From assembly GCA_015272215.1 (NCBI GenBank), contig JACYMD010000064.1, forward strand, positions 62,001 through 126,000: a DNA stretch of 64,000 nt, in the 5' to 3' direction. Shown piece by piece: positions 28,190 to 36,000 of the stretch. The notes beneath the pieces are model-generated. The model saw nothing but the letters and a program-made list of their open reading frames with translations. It did not search any database and was not told where the DNA came from. The position numbers and the translations under genes are program-made. Within the stretch, counting starts at the first letter, position 1. Each line of letters starts with the position of its first letter. The stretch comes from Rivularia sp. T60_A2020_040. Its GTDB lineage: Bacteria; Cyanobacteriota; Cyanobacteriia; Cyanobacteriales; Nostocaceae.

Positions 28190-29563
28190 ATGAAACTACC
28201 AAATGGACCACAAACCCCTTCATTCATTCAAACATTTCAGTTTATCCTCAATCCTTTATCGGTGATGGAAAACTGTGCTAAACGCTACGGGGATATTTTC
28301 ACTTTAAACTTAAAATCTCCTGTGGTTTTTATTAGTAATCCGCAAGCACTACAGCAGATACTAACCAACGATACCAAAGATTTTAGCGCTCCATCATCCA
28401 CAAACAAAGCTTTTGAACCATTGATGGGAAAACATTCTGTGATTATGGCAAATGGCGATCGCCATCGTCGTCAACGTCAATTATTAATGCCTTCTTTTCA
28501 TGGGGATAGAATGCGTTGCTATGCAGAAACGATTGATCGAGTTACGGCGGAAATTATGAATCAGTGGGAAGTTGGTCAACAATTTTCTGCCCGAGATGGG
28601 ATGCAAGCTATTACCATGCGGGTAATTATGCAAGCAGTGTTTGGAATTTATGAAGGCGATCGAGCGACTAAATTAGAAAAAGTTCTCGGTTCAATTTTAG
28701 ATGCCGGAGGAAGTACCCCTCTCAAAGCAGCTTTTCTGATTTTCCCCATTTTACAAAAGGATTGGGGTGCAAAAAGTTATTGGGGTAATTTTCTCCGCGA
28801 AAGAGAACGGGTTTATCAATTACTAAATGAAGAAATAGAAGAACGCAGAGCCTCACCAAATGATTCCCGTACTGATGTTCTGAGTATGTTAATGGCAGCG
28901 CGGGATGAAAACGGTGAAGCAATGACGAATGTAGAATTACGTGATGAATTAATCACGCTGTTATTTGCAGGTCATGAAACCACCGCAACTGCTTTAGCTT
29001 GGGCTTTATATTGGATTCACAAATTTCCGGAAGTACGGGAAAAGTTGTTAACAGAACTTGATAGTTTAGATGAAAATTCCGACTTTAGTACTATCAATAA
29101 ATTGCCATATCTCAACGCAGTTTGTAATGAAACCTTACGAATTTATCCAGTAGGAATACTTCTATTTCAGCGACAAGTACAAAAGACAGTTACACTGTGC
29201 GGTCACGATTTAGAACCAGATACATTATTATATGGTTCAATTTATTTGACTCATCAACGGGAAGATTTATATCCCGAACCCAAGAAATTTAAACCAGAAC
29301 GCTTTTTAGAAAGACAGTTTTCACCTTATGAATTTATACCTTTTGGTGGAGGTGCAAGACGCTGTATTGGTATGGCATTTGCTCAATTTGAAATGAAATT
29401 GATACTCACAAACATTCTGAGAAATCTAGATTTAGATTTAATTGATAATGGGGAGATAAAACCCCAGCGTCGCGGTTTAGTCACTGGTCCAAATCGTCCG
29501 ATTCAAATGGTTGTTAAAGGAAAGCGAGTGTTGAAGTCTCCCAGGTTGTCAGTGGTTAATTAA
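28190..29563 (+). CDS. Cytochrome P450, CYP110-like
   Basis: Heme-thiolate monooxygenase of 457 residues. The oxygen-binding I-helix motif is AGHETTATAL, the K-helix ExxR is ETLRIYP and the heme-binding loop is FGGGARRCIG with the ligand Cys at about 392. The N-terminus LPNGPQTPSFIQTFQFILNP is typical of cyanobacterial CYP110-type enzymes, which act on fatty acids or isoprenoids. It needs a separate ferredoxin/reductase. A paralogue lies 1 kb downstream with a small HTH gene in between. Substrate cannot be inferred from sequence. Confidence 0.93.
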   Translation: MKLPNGPQTPSFIQTFQFILNPLSVMENCAKRYGDIFTLNLKSPVVFISNPQALQQILTNDTKDFSAPSSTNKAFEPLMGKHSVIMANGDRHRRQRQLLMPSFHGDRMRCYAETIDRVTAEIMNQWEVGQQFSARDGMQAITMRVIMQAVFGIYEGDRATKLEKVLGSILDAGGSTPLKAAFLIFPILQKDWGAKSYWGNFLRERERVYQLLNEEIEERRASPNDSRTDVLSMLMAARDENGEAMTNVELRDELITLLFAGHETTATALAWALYWIHKFPEVREKLLTELDSLDENSDFSTINKLPYLNAVCNETLRIYPVGILLFQRQVQKTVTLCGHDLEPDTLLYGSIYLTHQREDLYPEPKKFKPERFLERQFSPYEFIPFGGGARRCIGMAFAQFEMKLILTNILRNLDLDLIDNGEIKPQRRGLVTGPNRPIQMVVKGKRVLKSPRLSVVN

Positions 29564-29574
29564 TTTGAGATTTT

Positions 29575-29622
29575 GCCAAAATTTGGCGTTGAGATAGTTC
29601 ATACTTAACGCCAAATCTTTCC
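29575..29622 (+). terminator. Hairpin terminator after the first P450
   Basis: 10-bp perfect stem ATTTGGCGTT (29581-29590) / AACGCCAAAT (29607-29616), followed by CTTT. The left arm also pairs with GCCAAA at 29575-29580 in a competing short palindrome. Confidence 0.65.
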
Positions 29623-29743
29623 TGTTTCTGATGTTCCGTTGTTTACACTGCATCGTTTCAACAAGCGGATAAAAAATAAATTTTTGCTCAATTGCCCGAT
29701 AACTGTAGTACTATTCCGCTATGGGAATATTCAGTGAGTATAT

Positions 29744-30208
29744 ATGATTGGTACCACCGAAGCAGCAAAATTATTAAATATTTCTACAAGAAGATTAAGA
29801 TGTCTATTGGCTCAAAATAGAGTTTATGGAGCTTATAAAGTAGGTCGGACTTGGATAATTCCTTTGGTAGAAGGTTATCCCAAGATAAAAACAGCGTCTC
29901 GCGGTCCCAAGTCAATCTGGAAGAAAGTAAGGACTCCTGCTCAAAGCTTTGTTCACATCAACCGTCACTTAATCGGAAAAAAGAAAATTGATGGTGAATT
30001 CCTACCAGCTATAAGCGTTAAGTGTAGGAACGAGAATATTTATTCTAGTAGAGTTATAATTCCTGGACCTTGTGTTGTCGTATATGAACATGAAAATCCC
30101 ATGCCAGGATGCAAAGCAAGAGCTTGGATTGAAACTTTTTCACAACCCATACCACTCAATGGCTGCACTTATCAAGAAATTGAGGCTCAACTTAGAAAAA
30201 TAGCTTAA
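29744..30208 (+). CDS. Small protein with excisionase/MerR-like HTH N-terminus
   Basis: 154 residues. Residues 1-45 (TTEAAKLLNISTRRLRCLLAQN then VGRTWIIP) match the HTH_17/excisionase DNA-binding fold. Residues 50-154 are basic, then contain three Cys and a PGPCVVVYEHENPMPGCKA segment that I do not recognise. It could be a transcription regulator of the flanking P450 genes, or the regulatory part of a mobile element; no integrase or transposase is nearby. The ATG at 29744 is the first in frame. Confidence 0.6.
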   Translation: MIGTTEAAKLLNISTRRLRCLLAQNRVYGAYKVGRTWIIPLVEGYPKIKTASRGPKSIWKKVRTPAQSFVHINRHLIGKKKIDGEFLPAISVKCRNENIYSSRVIIPGPCVVVYEHENPMPGCKARAWIETFSQPIPLNGCTYQEIEAQLRKIA

Positions 30209-30482
30209 AAAAATCTGCTCTACATCTGTAAATATTGTGTTACTTAAATTCGTTTTTGTATCACAAAATTTTTGATGATTTTTTTAAATTCTCTGATTCA
30301 GTAATCGAGAATTCGACATGGTAGCTTAATCCCCCGCAGGGGTACTTAGATTTATTTAAACTTGTATAATTGCCAAAATTATCGATATATATTCAAATAT
30401 AGAAATATAGGGAGATATTTCACCGAACAAGACTTTGATTAAAAAGTAAAAAATAAAAAGAGCATAGGAATAAAATCGCTTT

Positions 30483-30509
30483 GTTAGCGCAGCGTGTTCA
30501 GTAGGACAT
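30483..30509 (+). repeat. 27-bp small dispersed repeat, copy 2
   Basis: GTTAGCGCAGCGTGTT...GGACAT. Differs from the copy at 23595-23621 at four positions, all in the loop or as a C-to-T that keeps a G.U pair in the TGTTC/GGACA stem. Confidence 0.75.
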
Positions 30510-30544
30510 AGCCGCTATTATTTATGAGGATTATCTTTGAAATT

Positions 30545-30579
30545 TTTAACCTTTAACCTTTAACCTTTAACCTTTAACC
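30545..30579. repeat. Five tandem TTTAACC heptamers abutting a start codon
   Basis: Perfect array ending two bases before the ATG of the second P450. No ribosome-binding site is left between array and start. Confidence 0.95.
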
Positions 30580-30581
30580 TG

Positions 30582-31952
30582 ATGACAAATTCCTTAATCC
30601 AAACCTTACAACTAATTGTTAATCCTACAAAATTTTTTGATAACCAAGCAGCAACATACGGCGATATTTTTACTTTAAGAGTATTAGGTGTAAATTCGCC
30701 ACCAGTTGTCTTTTTTAGCAGTCCTCAAGCGATTGATGATTGTTTTGCAATTCCCAGCAAAAAATTAGATTTTAAAACAGCTACTCACGTATTCAAACCC
30801 TTATTTGGTAGTGATTCCATCGTCTTTCAAGAAGGTAAATCCCACAACCGTCAAAGACAATTATTGATGCCTCCCTTTCATGGCGTTACGTCGAAGACGT
30901 TTAGCGGAGCTAATCGCCTTAAATCTTATGGGAATACAATCTGTCGTATAACTGAATATGTCACAAGCAGTTGGCAGGTTGATAATATTGTTTCCATGCA
31001 GCAAGTAATGCCGGATATCACTTTACAAATTATCCTCCAAGTTGTATTTGGAATCACTCCAGGAGAACGTTATCAGAAGTTAAGAAAATTATTAACTGCA
31101 CTATTAGATGACATTACTAAACCTTGGTATTCTAGTTTGTTTTTCTTTCCACCTTTACAAAAAGATTTGGGAAAATGGAGTGCTTGGGGAAATTATCTGC
31201 AAAGACGCAAAGAAATTGATAACTTAATTTATGCAGAAATTTCCGAACGTAGAACTAAGTGCAATAATTTAGATACAGTAGATACAGATATTTTAAGCTT
31301 ATTAATGTCAGCGCGTGACGAAGAAGGTGAGAAAATGACAGATAAAGAATTGCGAGACCAATTAGTTTCTTTACTACTTTTAGGTTACGAAACTACCTCT
31401 GGAGTCTTAGCTTGGTTATTTTATCTGATTCACTCACATCCAGAAGTAAAGAAGAAGTTAATTAATGAATTACAAAGTTTAGATAATACAACTTCCCCCG
31501 AAACAATAACTCAATTACCTTACTTAAATGCGGTTTGCTGCGAAACAATGCGACTCCACCCCATCGCTTTAATTTGTACTCCCCGGATGACTCTAGATAA
31601 AATAGAAGTTGCTGGAAAAAAATATGATTCCGGTACAGTTTTAGTTCCCTCCATCTATTTAGCCCATCGTCGAGAAGCAACTTACCAACAACCAGATAAA
31701 TTTATTCCCGAAAGATTTCTCAATCAAAAATTTTCGCCATTTGAATATTTACCTTTTGGGGGAGGTTATCGCAGCTGTATTGGTTCAGCTTTTGCAATGT
31801 ATGAAATGAAATTGATTTTAACAACAATTTTATCCAAATTTGAATTGGAATTAACTGATAAAAAACCAGTAAAACCGATGCGACGAGGAATTACAATTGT
31901 TCCCAGTGGTGGAGTATCGATGAAAGTTAAAAGAGTAGGGAAGAGGGAGTAG
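30582..31952 (+). CDS. Cytochrome P450, CYP110-like, carrying a 27-bp in-frame insertion
   Basis: 456 residues, paralogous to the P450 at 28190. I-helix LGYETTSGVL (usual first residue A/G replaced by L, His by Tyr), ExxR as ETMRLHP, and heme loop FGGGYRSCIG with Cys at about 399. The N-terminus starts at MTNSLIQTLQLIVNP and lacks the LPxGPxTP leader of its paralogue, seemingly cut off by the heptamer array at the start codon. Residues about 103-111 (VTSKTFSGA) are an extra nine residues encoded by a small dispersed element, after the conserved LLMPPFHG. The frame is intact, so the enzyme may still work, but both changes are unusual. Confidence 0.9.
   Translation: MTNSLIQTLQLIVNPTKFFDNQAATYGDIFTLRVLGVNSPPVVFFSSPQAIDDCFAIPSKKLDFKTATHVFKPLFGSDSIVFQEGKSHNRQRQLLMPPFHGVTSKTFSGANRLKSYGNTICRITEYVTSSWQVDNIVSMQQVMPDITLQIILQVVFGITPGERYQKLRKLLTALLDDITKPWYSSLFFFPPLQKDLGKWSAWGNYLQRRKEIDNLIYAEISERRTKCNNLDTVDTDILSLLMSARDEEGEKMTDKELRDQLVSLLLLGYETTSGVLAWLFYLIHSHPEVKKKLINELQSLDNTTSPETITQLPYLNAVCCETMRLHPIALICTPRMTLDKIEVAGKKYDSGTVLVPSIYLAHRREATYQQPDKFIPERFLNQKFSPFEYLPFGGGYRSCIGSAFAMYEMKLILTTILSKFELELTDKKPVKPMRRGITIVPSGGVSMKVKRVGKRE
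30886..30912 (+). repeat. 27-bp double-hairpin insertion splitting a HIP1 site
   Basis: Removing these 27 bases joins GGCG (30882-30885) to ATCGCC (30913-30918) and restores GGCGATCGCC, which would encode HGDR as in the paralogue. The insert holds two tandem hairpins, ACGTC-GAA-GACGT (30888-30900) and TTAGC-GGA-GCTAA (30901-30913). Confidence 0.8.
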
Positions 31953-31983
31953 GCAACAGTTAACGTGAGTTCGGTACTCTCAA

Positions 31984-32047
31984 AGAAGTCGGGTTTTTAG
32001 GATAAATTTCAGTGGTAACAGACAATCTTGATAAAAACCCGACTTCT
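31984..32047. repeat. AAGTCGGGTTTTT inverted-repeat element, copy 2
   Basis: 15-bp perfect arms AGAAGTCGGGTTTTT (31984-31998) and AAAAACCCGACTTCT (32033-32047), with a 34-base interior. It lies 31 bp after the P450 stop and may also end transcription. Confidence 0.85.
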
Positions 32048-32201
32048 AACCGCACGAAAAACCAAGTTTTTACAGCTTGCTTATAATTTAATCAGCAATC
32101 GAAGTAGTGAATATCGAACTCACATGAATTTTACAGGTTTTAATCAAAATCAAGTATGAAGAATGAAAGTTGGATTATTGATCCTTCATCCTTCATCTTT
32201 T

Positions 32202-32669
32202 TTATACTTTTTTTTGCCGAGTCTCGCGCCAACCTGCTACCATTCGTCGCCAATTGGTAGTAAACTCGTTCAAACCAAGCCGAGTCCCCACTCTATCTTC
32301 ATCCCAAGAAGCAGAAAGAACTCCATAAGTAATTCCCAAAACTCCCAAACCAAACAGCCCCATATTGACAAGCAATACCAGTATTGGAGGAAGCTTGATA
32401 TCAGTGTAGATAATCAGCAAATAGCTCACGACTAAAGTCAGAATACCCAAAATGGTTGGTACTCCACATAACCAAGCTACTCTTCTGATCATCCGCTGGC
32501 TAACAACTTGGGGAATAGCCATTTCCTGTTTAGTAAAAGGAGGTTTTTTTTGCTTTGTCTCAGAAGAAAGTTCTTCCTTGACAATTGGCACTTGAACCTT
32601 TGTTTTTGGCTTTTGGCGCTTTTTATTCGGTTCAAAAGGTAAGCGGTTGCGTTCAGATTCGGCAGACAT
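32202..32669 (-). CDS. PAM68-like photosystem II assembly protein (DUF3464)
   Basis: 155 residues. A charged Lys/Pro-rich N-terminal region (about 1-60) is followed by two membrane helices (about 70-90 and 98-118) and a conserved C-terminus LSASWDEDRVGTRLGLNEF. PAM68 helps early photosystem II assembly (CP47 and D1 modules) in the thylakoid membrane. It lies 18 bp downstream of rpsO on the same strand, the arrangement known from other cyanobacteria. An operon is very likely. Confidence 0.88.
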   Translation of the reverse strand: MSAESERNRLPFEPNKKRQKPKTKVQVPIVKEELSSETKQKKPPFTKQEMAIPQVVSQRMIRRVAWLCGVPTILGILTLVVSYLLIIYTDIKLPPILVLLVNMGLFGLGVLGITYGVLSASWDEDRVGTRLGLNEFTTNWRRMVAGWRETRQKKV

Positions 32670-32687
32670 AATCAGCGGCTCTTTTAT

Positions 32688-32957
32688 TTATCCACGAATA
32701 CCGAGACTTTGAATTAAAGTTTTATAACGTTCGCGGTCTCCACTTTGAATATAAGACAAAAGACGCTTACGTTGACCAATCATTTTCAATAGTCCCCGAC
32801 GGGAAGAATGGTCTTTTTTATTAACTTGCAAATGTTTGCTCAAGCGGTTAATTCTGTCAGTGAGCATCGCAACTTGCACTTCACCAGAACCAGTATCGGT
32901 TTCGTGAACTTGGTATTGTGAGATTAACTCTTGTTTTCGCTCTTGTGTTAGGCTCAT
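32688..32957 (-). CDS. rpsO: 30S ribosomal protein S15
   Basis: 89 residues, full length. Conserved [20 protein letters not shown] (about 18-37), [19 protein letters not shown] and the C-terminal RKRLLSYIQ. Binds 16S rRNA in the platform of the small subunit. First gene of the rpsO-pam68 pair. In other bacteria S15 represses its own mRNA; no such element is evident here. Confidence 0.97.
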   Translation of the reverse strand: MSLTQERKQELISQYQVHETDTGSGEVQVAMLTDRINRLSKHLQVNKKDHSSRRGLLKMIGQRKRLLSYIQSGDRERYKTLIQSLGIRG

Positions 32958-33056
32958 AAATCGACTTTTTCTTTAATCTAGGCAGCAGTCTCCCATATTA
33001 TCATAGCCGTTTCGCTGTGTGATTAATTAAGATGGCGTTCGGGGAGACACTAATTC

Positions 33057-33884
33057 CTAACTCTTAACTATTAACTGATTCGGAATCGGTTTACGAGTCT
33101 CCAAATCAAATTCATATTCCCGTGGTAGAATATGCAGCTTTGCACCAATAATTGCCAACCCTTCATCGATTAAAATATCATCAATATTACTATGAGTAAC
33201 ATCTGTTGAGTCAATGATGGTGATTGCGCCTTCTCCAATCACTTTAATTTTGTCATCTACAACTAACATTGCGGTATTTTCGTCAATTCCAAATCCTAAA
33301 ACTGCTTGTTGTTGCTGCGCTAAAGCTGAAATCAAACGTCCCATACGGGCGCGCTGGGAAAAATGTTGGTCTACAATTACTCCTGGGAAAAAACCCATTC
33401 CAGGACACATTTTGACAATTTCCATTCGAGGATGTGTTTCGGAATCACCATCAACAATCATAATATCCGGCATTATCGCAGCCCCAGCGCTTGTACCTGC
33501 TACGATCATTCCCTCAGATAAGCGCCGGTGAATCGCTGCATCCAATTGAGTATCTTTAATTGTATCGACTATTCTAGCTTGATCTCCTCCACTAAAGAAT
33601 ACACCAGTAGCTTTATCAATATCTTGCAATGCACTCTCAGAATCTGCATCTTCTTTACTTCTGGTATCAACGATGCGGACATCTTCTACACCCAACTGCT
33701 CAAATACGCGAATATATTCCTGTCCTACTTCTATCGGTAAGTCCGTTGCAGATGTAATAATTACAACTCTTGCTTTCTTACCTCCTGCATAGCGAATAAA
33801 TTCCCGCAGAATCTCGCATTCCCTTTGTTTATCTTCCGCACCGCCAATAATTAACAACGCTCCACGGGTGCTATCCTGCGCCAT
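33057..33884 (-). CDS. cphB: Cyanophycinase
   Basis: Cytoplasmic serine peptidase (family S51) of 275 residues that cuts cyanophycin, the Asp/Arg nitrogen reserve, into beta-Asp-Arg dipeptides. The nucleophile Ser132 is in VAGTSAGAA, matching the catalytic position of the Synechocystis enzyme; FFSGGDQ (about 97-102) and the DQHFSQRARMGRL segment complete the active site. Cyanophycin synthetase (cphA) is not adjacent, unlike the usual cphB-cphA pair, so this may be a second, solitary copy. It lies between ureG and rpsO on the same strand. Loss of nearby cphA is read from this window only. Confidence 0.93.
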   Translation of the reverse strand: MAQDSTRGALLIIGGAEDKQRECEILREFIRYAGGKKARVVIITSATDLPIEVGQEYIRVFEQLGVEDVRIVDTRSKEDADSESALQDIDKATGVFFSGGDQARIVDTIKDTQLDAAIHRRLSEGMIVAGTSAGAAIMPDIMIVDGDSETHPRMEIVKMCPGMGFFPGVIVDQHFSQRARMGRLISALAQQQQAVLGFGIDENTAMLVVDDKIKVIGEGAITIIDSTDVTHSNIDDILIDEGLAIIGAKLHILPREYEFDLETRKPIPNQLIVKS

Positions 33885-34058
33885 TTACCCTCCGAATATC
33901 TATTTAAGAATAAATATAATTGAAATTTTAATATTATTATAATGTATTTCATGATACAAAAGTATATAATAATTTCTGATATGAAAAACAGTCATCAATT
34001 AACAGATAACAAAAAGTAGTACTAGTAGCTTGTTCAACGCCCACTAAAATTATTATTC

Positions 34059-34652
34059 CTAGCAAATATTTGCCGAAACAAATTCAACAATCTTACTTAA
34101 ACCTTGTTGTTTTTTCAAATTTGTAAATATAAAAGGCTTTTCACCACGCATTTTGCGAGCATCTCTTTCCATAACCTGTAAATCCGCACCAACATAGGGA
34201 GCTAAATCAATTTTATTTATTACTAGTAAATCAGATTTAGTAATACCCGGACCACCCTTACGGGGAATTTTATCACCAGCAGCAACATCAATTACATAAA
34301 TAGTTAAATCAACCAATTCTGGACTAAAAGTTGCAGCTAAATTATCACCACCACTTTCTAAAAATACTAAATTTAAATCGGAGAAACGCATTTCTAACTG
34401 TTCAATTGCGGCTAAATTCATCGAAGCATCTTCTCTAATTGCAGTATGAGGACAACCACCAGTTTCTACACCGAGAATTCTTTCTTTTTCTAAGGCTTGG
34501 GATTTGGTTAAAAATTCTGCATCTTCTTGAGTGTAAATATCATTTGTTACAACTGCAATTTGATAAGAATCGCGCATAGATTTACATAAAGCTTCTACTA
34601 AAGCAGTCTTTCCCGAACCTACTGGCCCTGCAACACCAACTCTAAAACTCAT
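34059..34652 (-). CDS. ureG: Urease accessory GTPase UreG
   Basis: 197 residues. P-loop GPVGSGKT (9-16), the metal-binding CPH motif in [29 protein letters not shown] and the guanine motif NKIDLAP. UreG drives GTP-dependent nickel delivery to apo-urease in complex with UreF and UreD/H. Third of ureE-ureF-ureG on the minus strand. The gap to ureF holds TTATTTA heptamers. Structural genes ureABC and ureD are not in this window. Confidence 0.97.
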   Translation of the reverse strand: MSFRVGVAGPVGSGKTALVEALCKSMRDSYQIAVVTNDIYTQEDAEFLTKSQALEKERILGVETGGCPHTAIREDASMNLAAIEQLEMRFSDLNLVFLESGGDNLAATFSPELVDLTIYVIDVAAGDKIPRKGGPGITKSDLLVINKIDLAPYVGADLQVMERDARKMRGEKPFIFTNLKKQQGLSKIVEFVSANIC

Positions 34653-34655
34653 AAT

Positions 34656-34683
34656 TTATTATTTATTATTTATTATTTATTAA
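34656..34683. repeat. TTATTTA heptamer array between ureF and ureG
   Basis: About four copies of a 7-bp AT-only unit directly upstream of the ureG start codon. Confidence 0.8.
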
Positions 34684-34696
34684 TTGATAATTTATT

Positions 34697-35371
34697 TTAA
34701 CTGCGAAATAATCTTGTATACTGCTGTTCGTGTCCCATACTTGCCAATGATAAACCCCAACTACAACAACTTAATTCATCGTCAGTTAAGTTGATAATTT
34801 CTACTGCGATCGCGATAATTAATTCTTGCAATTCTAATAATAATAATTGTCCTGCGGTTTGTCCTAAAGGAATCAACTTGATTCCAGCAGTAATTAAATT
34901 ATTAACCCAACTGTGTAGATATCCGAGTAAAGTAGGTTGTGGATTAATATCCCAATTTGCAGCAGCAATCCCAAAGGCGATCGCAAAGTTACAAGGACTA
35001 CCACAAGCTGTAATTATCGGCATGATTTGCGGCTGTAATTCCTTTAATAACCTAATCAAGGAACCCCCCATTTGTTGGGATTGATTGCGTAATTCTTCGG
35101 TTTCCCGTGCGGCTGATAGCCAATTATTCCAGTAAGATAAAGTTGATAAATCATAACTGTTCACAGCACGATAAGCTCTTAACATTACCGCTGCTTCGAT
35201 CCGAATTGTACCGTAACGTAGTTCCTGGCTTAACCAGTGTTTAAGGCTTTCAACATTGTTAATTATCTGATTTTCAACTAGGGTTTCTAATCCCTCAGAA
35301 TAACTATATGCTCCCACGGGTAAAGCAGGACTGACAAGTTGTAAAAGACAAAGAAGATTATGGTCAATCAA
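34697..35371 (-). CDS. ureF: Urease accessory protein UreF (TTG start)
   Basis: All-helical protein of 224 residues that regulates UreG during nickel insertion. N-terminal [21 protein letters not shown] is the family signature. The C-terminus ([22 protein letters not shown]) is typical. No ATG precedes the conserved N-terminus; the best start is TTG at 35371, which lies against a run of TTTTAGA/TTTTGGA heptamers (35373-35403). An ancestral ATG may have been overwritten by the repeat. Same operon as ureE and ureG. Confidence 0.92.
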   Translation of the reverse strand: MIDHNLLCLLQLVSPALPVGAYSYSEGLETLVENQIINNVESLKHWLSQELRYGTIRIEAAVMLRAYRAVNSYDLSTLSYWNNWLSAARETEELRNQSQQMGGSLIRLLKELQPQIMPIITACGSPCNFAIAFGIAAANWDINPQPTLLGYLHSWVNNLITAGIKLIPLGQTAGQLLLLELQELIIAIAVEIINLTDDELSCCSWGLSLASMGHEQQYTRLFRS

Positions 35372-35372
35372 T

Positions 35373-35403
35373 TTTAGATTTTAGATTTTGGATTTTGGAT
35401 TGA
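35373..35403. repeat. TTTTAGA/TTTTGGA heptamers at the ureF start
   Basis: Four to five units that end two bases from the TTG start codon of ureF. Confidence 0.85.
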
Positions 35404-35486
35404 AGATGAAAAGTTAATAATTTAGGTTCTTCAGCACAAGGGGAGGCTAATTAAATAGTCGTAAAAAGGAAGAGCCATAATTTACT

Positions 35487-35516
35487 TTCTCCCCATCCCC
35501 CCATCCCCCCATCCCC
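35487..35516. repeat. CCCCATC heptamers (STRR1-like) before the ureE stop
   Basis: About four CCCCATC/CCCCCAT units immediately downstream of the ureE stop codon. Similar to the CCCCA(G/A)T class of heptamers known in heterocystous cyanobacteria. Confidence 0.8.
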
Positions 35517-35517
35517 T

Positions 35518-35961
35518 TTAATGTGGATGATGCTGTCCATAGGCACCTATTTCCGGTTGAAATGGTAAAATTTCTTCTGTGACTTGTAAACCAAGGTTTT
35601 CTAACATTTGACGTAACACCGAATCGGGAGAAAAACGCAAATAATTTGGTGTAATTTCTAATTGTACGTGACGATTTCCCAAATGATATGCAGCTTTAAT
35701 TAAATCTAGCTGATTTTGGGTTTTTACGGTTAAAACTGGTTCCGGTTTGGCGATAATTTTAATCGAAATATGATTAGTTTCATCTTGTAAAATATCACCA
35801 TCTTTTAATATAGTACCCCTTGGTAAACATAAACATACCATCTGTCCATCGGAAGCTGGAAAATGATATCTGGAACGAGTACGTTGTTCTGCGGTCAGTA
35901 AAAGCGTTAAACTAACCGTTAAATGGGGGTTTGGAGGTTGAAATTGAGTGAAGGTTAACAC
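35518..35961 (-). CDS. ureE: Urease accessory nickel chaperone UreE
   Basis: 147 residues. N-terminal peptide-binding domain ([23 protein letters not shown]) and C-terminal metal-binding domain with [14 protein letters not shown]. The tail is only lightly His-rich (GQHHPH), so nickel storage capacity is probably modest. Stores and passes nickel to UreG. Starts 39 bp after the symporter stop, which suggests co-transcription. Confidence 0.95.
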   Translation of the reverse strand: MLTFTQFQPPNPHLTVSLTLLLTAEQRTRSRYHFPASDGQMVCLCLPRGTILKDGDILQDETNHISIKIIAKPEPVLTVKTQNQLDLIKAAYHLGNRHVQLEITPNYLRFSPDSVLRQMLENLGLQVTEEILPFQPEIGAYGQHHPH

Positions 35962-36000
35962 AAGAAAAAGTGAATTTAAATTAATAACTCCCGTAGTCTT

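Larger units (their letters stand above)
30209..30581. other. Gap with a dispersed repeat and a heptamer array
   Basis: 373 bases. Contains a small CCCC-CGCA-GGGG hairpin (30331-30342), a 27-bp dispersed repeat (30483-30509) and five TTTAACC heptamers abutting the next gene. No ORF. Confidence 0.6.

Noticed and set aside
33214-33531. 105-codon plus-strand frame inside cphB
   Set aside because: Mirror of the conserved cyanophycinase sequence; no family resemblance.
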